A DNA stretch of 29,298 bases from a virus. The translations under genes and the position numbers were made by a program. The stretch covers positions 1 through 29,298 of IMG/VR virus record IMGVR_UViG_3300001847_000572. The stretch is one strand, 5' to 3'. Shown here piece after piece: positions 12,282 to 21,553 of this stretch. The notes beneath the pieces were generated by a model. It worked only from the letters and a program-made list of their open reading frames with translations, searched no databases and was not told the origin of the DNA. Positions within the stretch are counted from its first letter, which is position 1. Each line of letters begins with the position of its first letter.

Positions 12282-13388
12282 ATGCCTCTTTTTAGTCTTT
12301 CCGATATAACTTTTCAAAATAAAGATGCACGTGGTCCTCTATCATCTTTAGTATCATCACCGTTTCAAAATAATCTTTATCGATATCCAAACGATTTGGG
12401 TAGTAGTTATGATAAAGGTCACTATATGGTAATTTATGCAAGGGTGCAAGAAAAAAGTAGTTACGCAACATCTTCTGCTGGGATTAACGCACCGTCTGGT
12501 GATATTTTAGCTAAAACTACAGGGTCTACTTTAAGTGATGTTATGGGTACCGGCGGTATACCCGCTCAATCTACACAAAATGTAAAGAATATATCAGGCT
12601 CAAGTTTTATAAGAAAAACTAAAATGACTACTGATTCAATAGCTTTGTATATGCCAGATACCCTTTTATATGCATACAATCAAACTTATGCCGATGTTTC
12701 TTTGACCGATACATTAATTGGTAAAGGTGTTGCCGCAGGTATATCGCTCGCTGATGCTGAAAAAGGTAAAAAAGTTTCAACATTTTTGTCCTCAATGTTT
12801 AAAAGCGCAGGAATAACTTTAGCTGAAAATGCTATTGGTGGAGGAATAACTCCAGCAGCAATTTATGCTGGTCTTGGAATAGTTGAAAATCCTATGCTTG
12901 AATTAATTTATCGTAATCCAAATTTTAGAACTTTTCAATTTGATTTTATGTTCTATCCAAGAGATGAAAGTGAAGCTAAAGGTGTTCAAAAAATTATTGA
13001 GAGATTGAGATTTCATCAAGCACCCGAAATTAGTTCACCGGGAGGTGCAAATCAATATGCATTTTTAGTTCCTCCTTCTGAATTTGAAATAAGATTTTAT
13101 TACAATGGACAACAAAATCCAAATATACCTCCAATAGGAACTGTCGTTTTAGAGAGCATAAATTTGAATTATGCTCCTAACGGTTTCAGTGCGTATGAGT
13201 CTTACGGACAAAATTTACCTTCTTTAGGTGGCACTGGTATGCCTGTTGCTATTCAAATGACCCTACAATTTAAAGAAATTACTTATCTCACAAAATCTGA
13301 TTTTGATAGTGGACAAAGTATTACTCAAGAACAAGCAAGAACTTCGCAAGACGCTGTTTATTATAATGATGAATTGCCATCAGGATAA
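12282..13388 (+). CDS. 48: gp48 baseplate tail tube cap
   Basis: 368 aa; T4 gp48 is 364 aa. The N-terminus has YRYPNDLGSSYDKGHYMVIY, and the C-terminal half has NPMLELIYRNPNFRTFQFDF, PRDESEAKGVQKIIERLRFH, and the closing strand GMPVAIQMTLQFKEI. This is the usual pattern of gp48 of aquatic T4-like phages; the RTF-F-F-F-PR segment belongs to the tube-like fold. gp48 caps the hub and together with gp54 starts tail tube polymerisation. A helical Ala/Gly-rich insert lies at about 125-190. It is the first plus-strand gene of the baseplate cluster, followed 9 bases later by gp53. Confidence 0.85.
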   Translation: MPLFSLSDITFQNKDARGPLSSLVSSPFQNNLYRYPNDLGSSYDKGHYMVIYARVQEKSSYATSSAGINAPSGDILAKTTGSTLSDVMGTGGIPAQSTQNVKNISGSSFIRKTKMTTDSIALYMPDTLLYAYNQTYADVSLTDTLIGKGVAAGISLADAEKGKKVSTFLSSMFKSAGITLAENAIGGGITPAAIYAGLGIVENPMLELIYRNPNFRTFQFDFMFYPRDESEAKGVQKIIERLRFHQAPEISSPGGANQYAFLVPPSEFEIRFYYNGQQNPNIPPIGTVVLESINLNYAPNGFSAYESYGQNLPSLGGTGMPVAIQMTLQFKEITYLTKSDFDSGQSITQEQARTSQDAVYYNDELPSG

Positions 13389-13397
13389 AATAAAAAA

Positions 13398-14060
13398 ATG
13401 TCTAGATATTTCAATTACTTTCCAAAAACAAATTATAGTTCGGCTAATAATTCAATAATAACAGATAACGTAACAAATATTATTGCACGTTATGCATTTG
13501 AGAATAAATTAAAAGAAAATACTTCTGTATATTATGAATATAATATTCAAGAATCTGATACGCCAGAAATAATAGCTTTTAAATATTATGGTAATCCTGA
13601 ACGACATTGGATAGTTCTAATGTTCAATCAAATTTTTGACACACAATATGATTGGCCTTTAAATTCAAATAATTTAAATAACTATATTGATAAGAAATAT
13701 TCTGCACCCGAATATGCAAATAATTCTAATACATTTGCGGGACTAACTTGGGCACAAAATACGAACAATATCCATTCATATTATAAAGTAATAACAAGAC
13801 AATCATCGGATGGTCTTGGAGAAATTATACAAGAAAAAATAGAAGTTGATGCTAATACATATACTAATAATGTTACCGTTGGTACTGTAAATGTAACAAC
13901 AGCAGACAATAAAACAATATCTATTATTACAACAAAAGAAACAAAAACTTATTATGATTATGAGAATGATTTGAATGAAAGTAAAAGAACAATTAAATTA
14001 CTAAAAAAAGAATTTGTTGATGCTGTTGAACAAGAATTTTTGAGAGTTGTAAATGCTTAA
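13398..14060 (+). CDS. 53: gp53 baseplate wedge subunit
   Basis: 220 aa; T4 gp53 is 196 aa. The diagnostic segment FKYYGNPERHWIVLMFNQIFD at about residues 68-88, split here as KYYGNPERHW and VLMFNQIFD, corresponds to T4's YGNPQLYWVLLMCND and is a LysM-like fold. gp53 bundles gp6, gp7 and gp25 in the inner baseplate. The C-terminal third is more polar than in T4. It overlaps the next gene by 8 bases, so translation is coupled to the hub protein. Confidence 0.85.
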   Translation: MSRYFNYFPKTNYSSANNSIITDNVTNIIARYAFENKLKENTSVYYEYNIQESDTPEIIAFKYYGNPERHWIVLMFNQIFDTQYDWPLNSNNLNNYIDKKYSAPEYANNSNTFAGLTWAQNTNNIHSYYKVITRQSSDGLGEIIQEKIEVDANTYTNNVTVGTVNVTTADNKTISIITTKETKTYYDYENDLNESKRTIKLLKKEFVDAVEQEFLRVVNA

Positions 14061-15381
14061 AGAATCAACACAATATGTAATAAAAGAACTGGCAATTGTT
14101 ACAAAAGGTGGCAATACTCTTGATATTAGAAATATATTTGAAGAAATTAGTCTTTTTGATACAATTCTTTTTCCCGTAATAAGTGGACAGATATTAATCA
14201 CTGATGCCATAGGACTATCAAAAAGACTTTTGTTTGATGGTTCAGAAACAATTCTAATACATCTAAAAAAATCAGATGATAATGACCAAGGAACATTCAA
14301 AAAAGCATTTAAAATTTATAAGCAATCAAATAGACAAAATATAACAATACAAAGTGAATCTTATATTTTACATTTTGCATCAGATGAGTTGATGTTTTCT
14401 GAACAATTAAGAGTTAATCAATATTATGAAGGTACTTATTCAAAAATATCAATAAAAATTCTTGAAGATTATCTTCAAGTTTCTAAAAATAGATTAAACG
14501 GTTTTTATACACAATCATTTGGTTTGAAGAAAGTTGTTATACCAAATTTGAAACCAATTGATGCGATACAATGGTGCTGTAAAAGAGCAACGGACCAATT
14601 ACAGTCACCAAATTTTTTATTTTTTGAAAATATTGATGGATTTAATTTTGTTTCTCTTTCTGATTTATTACCAAAAAATCCTGTTTCTGATGTTAAATAT
14701 CAAACTAAAAATATCCAAAATGAAGATGCTCAACAAGAAATGTCCGGTGCTAGAAGTTTTGAAGTTTTAACACAAACGAATTTTTTAGAAAGAACAAAAT
14801 CTGGTGTCAACGCAGGTAAATTTATAGGTTTTGATCCAATAACAAAGTCTATACAAGAACAAGATTTTTCATATGGCTCACATTATGAAAATATGAAACA
14901 TGCGAATAAGCAGCCTAATTTTAGTGAGATTACAAATCGTGACGGTTCAACAAATTCTACTACATATAATTCAAGAAAATCTGTTAGTTTATTTACAACA
15001 AATAGAAAAAATAGTGAATATATAAAATCACATGATCCATATTCTTTAACTACCGATGAAAATCAAAATGCATTTTTGTTTCAGAGAAAAGCAATTATTG
15101 AAAATTTATTATCAAAAAGATTAAAAATAGTTATGCCAGGAAATTTTCAATTATCTTCGGGTTATAATGTGAACGTTGATTTACCTTACATGGGCGCAAA
15201 ATCTACAGATTATACAAATAAAGATGTATCTATTACAGGTAAATATTTAATAGTTGCAGCAAGACACATAATTGGTTTTGAAAAATTTGAAACTATAATA
15301 GAAACTGCAACAACATCAAATGATTTGGATTTTATTCCAAAAAGCAGTCCACAAGAAGAAATGATTATAGAAGAATATTAA
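14053..15381 (+). CDS. 27: gp27-like baseplate hub protein
   Basis: 442 aa; T4 gp27 is 391 aa. The N-terminus is a beta-rich domain (about 1-100), followed by LDYLQVSKNRLNGF-like helices and NLKPIDAIQWCCKRA (about 155-170), the phage tail hub pattern in which a helix follows a proline. Another beta domain comes at 340-430. It lies immediately upstream of gp5, its partner in the (gp27)3-(gp5)3 spike. The identification rests on position and overall plan more than on sequence identity. A low-complexity Asn/Lys-rich stretch lies around 290-320. Confidence 0.7.
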   Translation: MLKESTQYVIKELAIVTKGGNTLDIRNIFEEISLFDTILFPVISGQILITDAIGLSKRLLFDGSETILIHLKKSDDNDQGTFKKAFKIYKQSNRQNITIQSESYILHFASDELMFSEQLRVNQYYEGTYSKISIKILEDYLQVSKNRLNGFYTQSFGLKKVVIPNLKPIDAIQWCCKRATDQLQSPNFLFFENIDGFNFVSLSDLLPKNPVSDVKYQTKNIQNEDAQQEMSGARSFEVLTQTNFLERTKSGVNAGKFIGFDPITKSIQEQDFSYGSHYENMKHANKQPNFSEITNRDGSTNSTTYNSRKSVSLFTTNRKNSEYIKSHDPYSLTTDENQNAFLFQRKAIIENLLSKRLKIVMPGNFQLSSGYNVNVDLPYMGAKSTDYTNKDVSITGKYLIVAARHIIGFEKFETIIETATTSNDLDFIPKSSPQEEMIIEEY

Positions 15382-15382
15382 A

Positions 15383-16225
15383 ATGGAAAAATTTGAAGAA
15401 CGCAAAGATTTTGCAGGTAAAAATGGATTTATATGGTGGATGGGTGTTGTTGAAGATAGAAATGACCCTTTAAAAATGGGTCGTTGTCGTGTTAGATGTG
15501 TTGGTTGGCATTCAGATAACAAAATGCAATTACCCACAAATGGTCTTCCTTGGGCTATACCTATTTTACCAACAAATAATCCAAATCCATATGCAATTAA
15601 GGAAGGTGATATGGTCGTTGGTTTCTTTGTTGATGGAGAAAATGCTCAACAACCTGTAATTTTAGGTTCAGTTCCTTCTATTCCATTACAAGCAGCAAAT
15701 GCACAACAAGCATACAATGATCCAAGAACAAGTGCTGAATTAGCAGATGCACCAGTAAAACCTAATGAAACGGCAACAGGATATCCAAGAAGATTGGATG
15801 AACCTACAACATCAAGACTTGCAAGAAATGAAAGTATTGAAGATTCAATTGTGTCGTTGAAAAAAGGTAAAAAAGAAAGTAAAGTTGAACCTAATCCTTA
15901 TTATAACGCAAAATATCCATATAATAATGTCTATGAATCTGAATCGGGTCATGCGATGGAATTTGACGATACAAAAGATGCTGAAAGAGTTCATTTGTAT
16001 CATAGGTCAGGTTCATATATTGAATGGGGACCTGCGGGCGATAGAGCAGAAAGAATACAAAAAGATAAGTTTACAGTCGTTGTTGGAAATGAAGAAGTAT
16101 ATGTCAAAGGTGATGTAATTGTATATGTTGATGGTAATGTCAATATGCAAGTTGGCGGTACATATACTGTTCAGTCTGGTGGAACAATGACATTTATTGC
16201 ACCTAGAATAGATTTGAATCCATAA
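15383..16225 (+). CDS. 5: gp5-like central spike protein without lysozyme domain
   Basis: 280 aa; T4 gp5 is 575 aa. Residues 10-100 form the OB-fold (GVVEDRNDPLKMGRCRVRCV, GLPWAIP, EGDMVVGFFVDGEN). A C-terminal repeat follows, KGDVIVYVDGNVNMQVGGTY and so on, typical of the triple beta-helix needle of VgrG/gp5 spikes. The T4 lysozyme domain between these two parts is absent; only a roughly 80-residue linker is present. It starts 1 base after the gp27 stop, and its stop overlaps the start of the PAAR tip gene. Confidence 0.88.
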   Translation: MEKFEERKDFAGKNGFIWWMGVVEDRNDPLKMGRCRVRCVGWHSDNKMQLPTNGLPWAIPILPTNNPNPYAIKEGDMVVGFFVDGENAQQPVILGSVPSIPLQAANAQQAYNDPRTSAELADAPVKPNETATGYPRRLDEPTTSRLARNESIEDSIVSLKKGKKESKVEPNPYYNAKYPYNNVYESESGHAMEFDDTKDAERVHLYHRSGSYIEWGPAGDRAERIQKDKFTVVVGNEEVYVKGDVIVYVDGNVNMQVGGTYTVQSGGTMTFIAPRIDLNP

Positions 16226-16515
16226 TGCCACCAATCCATAGAGATACCGATCCTAGAATTTGTGGTGCTGAAACAACTGTTGTAAAGCAATCAACTGTTT
16301 ATGCCAATTCTTTATTAGTTGCTGTAAATGAAGATCCAGATAGTCATGGTGATGGTGGTTTAATTGCTAAATGTAAAAATGTTTATATAAATGGAAAAAT
16401 GGTAGTAAATCATACACCAGATCACGCAGAAGCAGATGATTTATGTCCAATACCACCTGTTCACTGTGAGCCAGCAACAGAAGGTGGTTCACCAAACGTT
16501 TTCGTAGGAGACTGA
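16225..16515 (+). CDS. 5.4: PAAR-type spike tip protein (gp5.4-like)
   Basis: 96 aa. The beginning is MPPIHRDTDPRICGAETTVV, with an NVYINGKMVV hairpin in the middle. His41, His63, His67, Cys74, His80 and Cys81 are candidate metal ligands. PAAR proteins sharpen the needle of gp5/VgrG trimers with a bound iron or zinc atom and pierce the outer membrane. The coupled start (TAATG) directly after gp5 fits. T4 gp5.4 has the same size (97 aa). Confidence 0.85.
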   Translation: MPPIHRDTDPRICGAETTVVKQSTVYANSLLVAVNEDPDSHGDGGLIAKCKNVYINGKMVVNHTPDHAEADDLCPIPPVHCEPATEGGSPNVFVGD

Positions 16516-16524
16516 GATAAATAC
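16516..16524 (+). promoter_or_regulatory. Late-promoter-like motif GATAAATAC before gp25
   Basis: GATAAATAC sits only 3 bases before the gp25 ATG at 16528. If it is a late promoter, the transcript would start at about the start codon and be leaderless. The only Shine-Dalgarno-like string (AGGAG, 16506-16510) is 17 bases away, too far for normal use. Confidence 0.4.
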
Positions 16525-16527
16525 AAA

Positions 16528-16932
16528 ATGGCTACAGTAACTATACCAACATTAAGAAAATTTAGAGATTTGGATTTAAGTTTCATATCGCATCCTATTC
16601 GTAAGGATGTGAATGTTTTTGTTAATGAATATGCGATAATAAATTCTGTCAAGAATCTGGTTTTAACTAATTTTTACGAAAGACCTTTTAGACCCGAAAT
16701 TGGTAGTAATATTAGAAGGTTATTATTTGAAAATTTTGATGTAATAGTATCAACACAAATAGAAAGAGCAATTCAAGAAACTATTGAGAATTATGAACCT
16801 AGGGTTACTATTTCAAAAATATTAGTAAAACCTGATCCAGATAAAAATGGTTATAATGTTACACTCAATTTTTTCATCATAAATCTGACTAATCCACTCT
16901 CAATAACATTCTTCCTAGAAAGAATTAGATAA
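16528..16932 (+). CDS. 25: gp25 baseplate wedge subunit (lysozyme-like fold)
   Basis: 134 aa; T4 gp25 is 132 aa. The family hallmark is Glu90-Pro91-Arg92 in ENYEPRV. Other conserved parts are DLDLSFISHPIRKDV, LVLTNFYERPFRPEIG, and NP-S-TFFLER at the end. gp25 with gp6 and gp53 forms the trigger that starts sheath contraction; it has homologues (TssE, GpW/gp25) in type VI secretion systems. It is followed 2 bases later by gp6. Confidence 0.95.
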   Translation: MATVTIPTLRKFRDLDLSFISHPIRKDVNVFVNEYAIINSVKNLVLTNFYERPFRPEIGSNIRRLLFENFDVIVSTQIERAIQETIENYEPRVTISKILVKPDPDKNGYNVTLNFFIINLTNPLSITFFLERIR

Positions 16933-16934
16933 AA

Positions 16935-18995
16935 ATGGCTGACCGTTTACGCATAACAGAACTTGATTTTGATACAATCAAGCAAAATTTAAAAAATTTT
17001 TTAAATCAACAATCATATTTTACTGATTACGATTTTGAAGGTTCAGGTTTAAATGTATTATTGGACATTTTAGCATATAATACACATTATAATGCATACT
17101 ATTTGAATATGGTTGCAAACGAATCGTTCTTGGATACTGCTATTTTACGTGATTCAACAGTATCTTTGGCTAAAACTTTAGGATATTTACCATATTCAAT
17201 GAAATCGCCAGTTGCAACAATTAATTTTACAGCAACAACAACTTCAAATGTTTCTGGTTCTTTGACATTACCCGCAGGAAGTTCATTTCTATCAAATCAA
17301 ATAGATGGGAAATCTTATAACTTTGTTGTTGTTAATGACACCACAGTAACTAAAGCAAATACTTCATATTATTTTGAAAATCTTGAAATATACGAAGGTC
17401 AATATGTAACATATGATTTTGTTTATAATCAACAAACAAATCCAAAACAAATTTTTACTTTACCTGATGAAAACATTGATACGACAACATTGAAAATTCA
17501 AGTAGCATCTTCACCATCAAATACATCAATCTCAACGTATAATCTAGTCACAGATGTTTTAGATGTGACAGTTGATTCAAAAGTTTATTATTTGCAAGAA
17601 GGTCGTAATGGTAAATTTCAAATTTATTTTGGTAACGATACTGTAGGAAAATCATTACCGGACGGTGCTTTAGTCAGAGCAAATTATGTATTGACAAATG
17701 GTACGGCAGCAAATAAAGCAAATGGATTTGTATTTGTTAGTGGTTCAGTTACAGACAGTTTAAATCAATCAATAACAAATCTCACAGTAACGCCAGTTTC
17801 AGCAGCAGCAGGTGGTTCAGATAGAGAAACTGTTGATAATATCAAATTTTCAGCAGCAGCACAATTCTCAACTCAAAACAGACTTGTGACATATAAAGAT
17901 TATGAATCATATCTTTTGAAGAATTATCCAAGTATTGATTCTCTTTCTGTTTGGGGTGGTGAGAGTGAAACACCTCCAGTATATGGAAAAGTTTTTATTT
18001 CAATGAAACCAAAAACTGGTTATTATATTTCTGAAACAGAAAAGCAAAGAATTATTGATGAAATTATAAAACCAAAAGCAATCGTAACAACAACACCTGA
18101 AATTCGTGATCCAAAATATCTTTATTTGCTTGTTTCAAATTATGTTGAATATGATCCAAAGAAAACAACATTGACCTCAGACCAATTGAAAACAGCAATA
18201 AGAAATGCGGTTATATCATATAATACAACTTATCTAAACAAGTTTTCATCATCATTTGTAATGTCAAAACTTCAAGACAATGTTGATATGATTGATTCAA
18301 ATGCCATCAAAGGTTCTGAAATTACGTTACGTTTACAAAAGAGATTTGAACCGCAAATAGGAATTTCTGCTAATTATACTGTTGACTTTTCTGTTCCTCT
18401 CCATCGCGGTACAACAAACAACAAATTGGTTTCTTCACAGTTTGGCGCATATGATATTTTGGGAAATATTCAACAATCACAATTAGAAGAAACACCAGAA
18501 TCATTTACGGGTCTATCTTCAATTTCAGTGTTGGATCCAGGTTCAGGTTATACTTCAGCACCAACAGTTACAATTACAGGTGATGGTACAGGTGCAACAG
18601 CAGAAGCGATTATTGTCAATGGTAAAATTCAAAGCATCAATGTAGTCAATCGTGGTATCAATTATACACGTGCAATTGTTACTATTAGCGGTGGTGATGG
18701 TTTTGGTGGTGCTGGTCTTGCAGTTCTTGATGGTAGAAAAGGAACATTACGTCTGGTATACTTTGACAGCAATGCACAAAGACAAATCATCAATGATAAT
18801 ATTGGTACTATAAATTATGATACAGGACTTATTCAAATAAATGATTTGCGTGTTGTTACATTAGGTACAAGTGATGCGATGATTCGTTTATCAATTGAAT
18901 CTGAAAAAGGTATTGTAGATTCTTCAAAAAATACAATTATTACAATTGACATTGATGATCCTTCAGCAATTACAACCGAATTAGTTCAGATTTGA
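16935..18995 (+). CDS. 6: gp6 baseplate wedge subunit
   Basis: 686 aa; T4 gp6 is 660 aa. The N-terminus (TELDFDTIKQNLKNFL, then GSGLNVLLDILAYNTHYNAY) is the baseplate_J/gp6 signature. The middle has AGGSDRETVDNIKFSAAAQF and TYKDYESYLLKNYPSI, also characteristic. gp6 dimers form the ring that ties the wedges together. Residues about 533-600 contain an inserted glycine-rich beta module (PGSGYTSAPTVTITG) that T4 gp6 is not known to have. The stop TGA overlaps the next start as TGATG. Confidence 0.9.
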   Translation: MADRLRITELDFDTIKQNLKNFLNQQSYFTDYDFEGSGLNVLLDILAYNTHYNAYYLNMVANESFLDTAILRDSTVSLAKTLGYLPYSMKSPVATINFTATTTSNVSGSLTLPAGSSFLSNQIDGKSYNFVVVNDTTVTKANTSYYFENLEIYEGQYVTYDFVYNQQTNPKQIFTLPDENIDTTTLKIQVASSPSNTSISTYNLVTDVLDVTVDSKVYYLQEGRNGKFQIYFGNDTVGKSLPDGALVRANYVLTNGTAANKANGFVFVSGSVTDSLNQSITNLTVTPVSAAAGGSDRETVDNIKFSAAAQFSTQNRLVTYKDYESYLLKNYPSIDSLSVWGGESETPPVYGKVFISMKPKTGYYISETEKQRIIDEIIKPKAIVTTTPEIRDPKYLYLLVSNYVEYDPKKTTLTSDQLKTAIRNAVISYNTTYLNKFSSSFVMSKLQDNVDMIDSNAIKGSEITLRLQKRFEPQIGISANYTVDFSVPLHRGTTNNKLVSSQFGAYDILGNIQQSQLEETPESFTGLSSISVLDPGSGYTSAPTVTITGDGTGATAEAIIVNGKIQSINVVNRGINYTRAIVTISGGDGFGGAGLAVLDGRKGTLRLVYFDSNAQRQIINDNIGTINYDTGLIQINDLRVVTLGTSDAMIRLSIESEKGIVDSSKNTIITIDIDDPSAITTELVQI

Positions 18996-21538
18996 TGACT
19001 ACTGATTACAAAACCTCAATACTTGTAAATAGGCAACTTCCTGAATTTGTTCGGGACGAGTATCCATTATTTCAAACATTTCTTGAAGCATATTATGAGT
19101 TTCTTGAACAACAGCAAGGAACTGAACAAAATGACCTTATAACAAAGGCAAAAGACCTTCGTTACATTTCAGATGTTGATTATTCAATTGATGAATTTGA
19201 ACAACAGTTTTTCAATACATTTGCTGCTTTGTTTCCGCGTGATGTTTCTGTTGATAAAGCATTTCTAATCAAACATGTGTTACCTTTATATCTATCAAAA
19301 GGTTCTGAAAAGTCATTCAAACTTTTATTCAGAATGCTTTATGGGCAAGAACTTGATGTAAGTTATCCAAAAAATAATATTCTTCGTGCGTCAGATGGTA
19401 AATGGTTAATTGAAAACATTGTAAAAGTAACCACCGACATTTATTCCTATTATACTGGAAATGGCTCAACTAAAGAATTTTATCTAATACAAATTGTTGG
19501 TCAATCTGTTGTAACTGTGTATGTAAATGATGTTTTACAGACAAGTGGTTATTATGTCCATAAAGAATCGCAAAAAATTGTATTTGATTCTGCGCCAGCA
19601 AATAATTCAACAATAAAAGTTTATTATAGTAATTTGAATTATGACGTTTTTACAAATAGAAAAATACATGGTGTAACGTCAGGTGCTTCTGCTATTGTTG
19701 AGAAAGTATTATCAAGATTTATCAATAATGATTTAGTTATTGAGTTATTTGTCAATTCAAAGACACTCGTTGGAAATTTTGAATTTGGTGAAAAACTCAC
19801 AGTTGATATTATAGGTCCTGATGGCAATTTGATTGATGTTTCTCTGCAATCATTTTCTGCTTTAGCGACAATCAATTTATTATACGGTGGTTCAAGTTAT
19901 AATGTTGGTGATCCAGTTATCGTAAATGCACCAAATTCAATTAGAACTCCATCTGCAATTGTATCAAAAACATTCAAAGGCACAATAGATTCTGTTACTG
20001 TAAATGAAGGTGGTGCAGGATTTGCAACAACACCAACAGCAAATGTTGTTGCAGTTGGATATTTACCCACACAATTATTATTTCATATAGGTGCGGTTAA
20101 TACATACGGCGCAAATTCATCCAATACATTTACAATATTTACTGATATAATAAGTGATGTTGATCCTGCAAATACCGTATTATCCGCATCAAATTGGCAT
20201 TTTTCAGGTAATTCTGGTGGTGGTTCAAACCTGAATAGTAACATTATTCAAGTTCTAGCAAACACATCATATACAAGTATTGGTGAAATTTCTACTGTTG
20301 CAATTGATGCTGCAAATGCTGTTGTAACAAGTCCACCAACACTGAATGCAACACCCGCTGTTTTGAATATTGCGCCACAGACAGCAAATACAGCAACTTA
20401 TACAAAAATTTATATTGATACTTTTGGTTCATTGGGTAAATTGATTATAAACAACGGCGGTACAGGATACGCAGTCGGCGATGAGTTAGTATTTACTAAC
20501 CAACCTATGTCGTTTGGTATTGGTGCTGCGGGTGAAGTCGCAACTGTTGATGGTTCAGGCACAATTACAAAAGTTCAGTTTGTACCAACAAAAATAACAG
20601 GTACAGCAAATATACAAAGTTCAAATGTAATGATTGTTGGTACAGGAACATCATTCAAATCCGAACTTCATGTTGGTGATTCAATAAAAATAGGTTCAAA
20701 TACAAGAAAAGTTACTATAATCGCATCCGATACTTCGTTGAATGTTGACAGTGCTTTTGGTGAAACTGCAAATAACAAATATGTTCGGCTATGGAACAAA
20801 TATATGTTGGGTGGTGAGAATTATGCTCAAAATAAATTGCCTACAGTCACAGTCACTTCTTCGGGTGGCACAAATGCAAATATCTCAGTTACAGCAATAA
20901 TGGGTGATGGTGAAAATCTTTCTGTTGTTACTGGAAATAATAGACCAGGCGAAATCCAAGAAATTACTATTACTGATGCAGGTAAAGGATTGATATATGT
21001 TCCTGCAATTGATTTGAGTAAGTCAGGTGATGGTACAGCTACAGCAAATGCGACAGTTTCACAAACATTTGAAGTATTGCCAGGTAGATGGACTACATCT
21101 GACAGTATTCTTTCTTCTTCTGAAAGAAAACTTGAGGGTAGAGATTACTATGTTGATTATTCTTATGTCACAGCATCAACAACAGAATTTGCCAAATATA
21201 AGAAAATATTCAATGATTTGTTACATCCATCTGGTTTCAAAGCGTATGGTGAATTGATTCAACAAAATCAAGCACAAACTATAATACCTACATTTTCTTA
21301 TACGAATACAGCAATCGCTATTTCTGGTACAGCAAATGTCAAATCGGGTAGCATTTATGTGACGGGAATGAATACCAAATTCAATGTAGCAAATACAACA
21401 ATCTTCACAATAGGTTCACAAATAGCAATCAATACTGAAATAAGAACAATCAGTAGTGTTATAAGTAATACTAACCTTGCAGTATCTTCAGCATTTACAA
21501 TTACTTCAAATAATGAAGATATTGTTGTTATAAGTTGA
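18995..21538 (+). CDS. Large baseplate structural protein, gp7 position
   Basis: 847 aa from ATG 18995; the TTG at 18992 is ignored because the ATG overlaps the gp6 stop as TGATG. The N-terminal 100 residues (ILVNRQLPEFVRDEYPLFQT, then YYEFLEQQ) form a conserved helical start of a large structural protein found after gp6 in aquatic T4-like phages. The remainder is a chain of beta modules of the GxGY type (about 290-360, 480-520, 650-690). A second module type appears twice, near residues 530-600 and again at the end (775-847). Its place between gp6 and gp8 equals T4 gp7 (1032 aa), but I see no gp7 motifs, so the symbol is left open. Confidence 0.75.
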   Translation: MTTDYKTSILVNRQLPEFVRDEYPLFQTFLEAYYEFLEQQQGTEQNDLITKAKDLRYISDVDYSIDEFEQQFFNTFAALFPRDVSVDKAFLIKHVLPLYLSKGSEKSFKLLFRMLYGQELDVSYPKNNILRASDGKWLIENIVKVTTDIYSYYTGNGSTKEFYLIQIVGQSVVTVYVNDVLQTSGYYVHKESQKIVFDSAPANNSTIKVYYSNLNYDVFTNRKIHGVTSGASAIVEKVLSRFINNDLVIELFVNSKTLVGNFEFGEKLTVDIIGPDGNLIDVSLQSFSALATINLLYGGSSYNVGDPVIVNAPNSIRTPSAIVSKTFKGTIDSVTVNEGGAGFATTPTANVVAVGYLPTQLLFHIGAVNTYGANSSNTFTIFTDIISDVDPANTVLSASNWHFSGNSGGGSNLNSNIIQVLANTSYTSIGEISTVAIDAANAVVTSPPTLNATPAVLNIAPQTANTATYTKIYIDTFGSLGKLIINNGGTGYAVGDELVFTNQPMSFGIGAAGEVATVDGSGTITKVQFVPTKITGTANIQSSNVMIVGTGTSFKSELHVGDSIKIGSNTRKVTIIASDTSLNVDSAFGETANNKYVRLWNKYMLGGENYAQNKLPTVTVTSSGGTNANISVTAIMGDGENLSVVTGNNRPGEIQEITITDAGKGLIYVPAIDLSKSGDGTATANATVSQTFEVLPGRWTTSDSILSSSERKLEGRDYYVDYSYVTASTTEFAKYKKIFNDLLHPSGFKAYGELIQQNQAQTIIPTFSYTNTAIAISGTANVKSGSIYVTGMNTKFNVANTTIFTIGSQIAINTEIRTISSVISNTNLAVSSAFTITSNNEDIVVIS

Positions 21539-21547
21539 AATAAATAG
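21539..21547 (+). promoter_or_regulatory. Late-promoter-like motif AATAAATAG before gp8
   Basis: AATAAATAG directly follows the upstream stop and ends 6 bases before the gp8 ATG (21554). It repeats the TAAATA(C/G) core seen before gp25 and gp48. A weak AGAGA (21546-21550) is the only possible ribosome binding site. Confidence 0.4.
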
Positions 21548-21553
21548 AGAACT

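Noticed and set aside
18992-18994. TTG start for the gp7-position protein
   Set aside because: The following ATG overlaps the gp6 stop as TGATG and gives the expected N-terminus.
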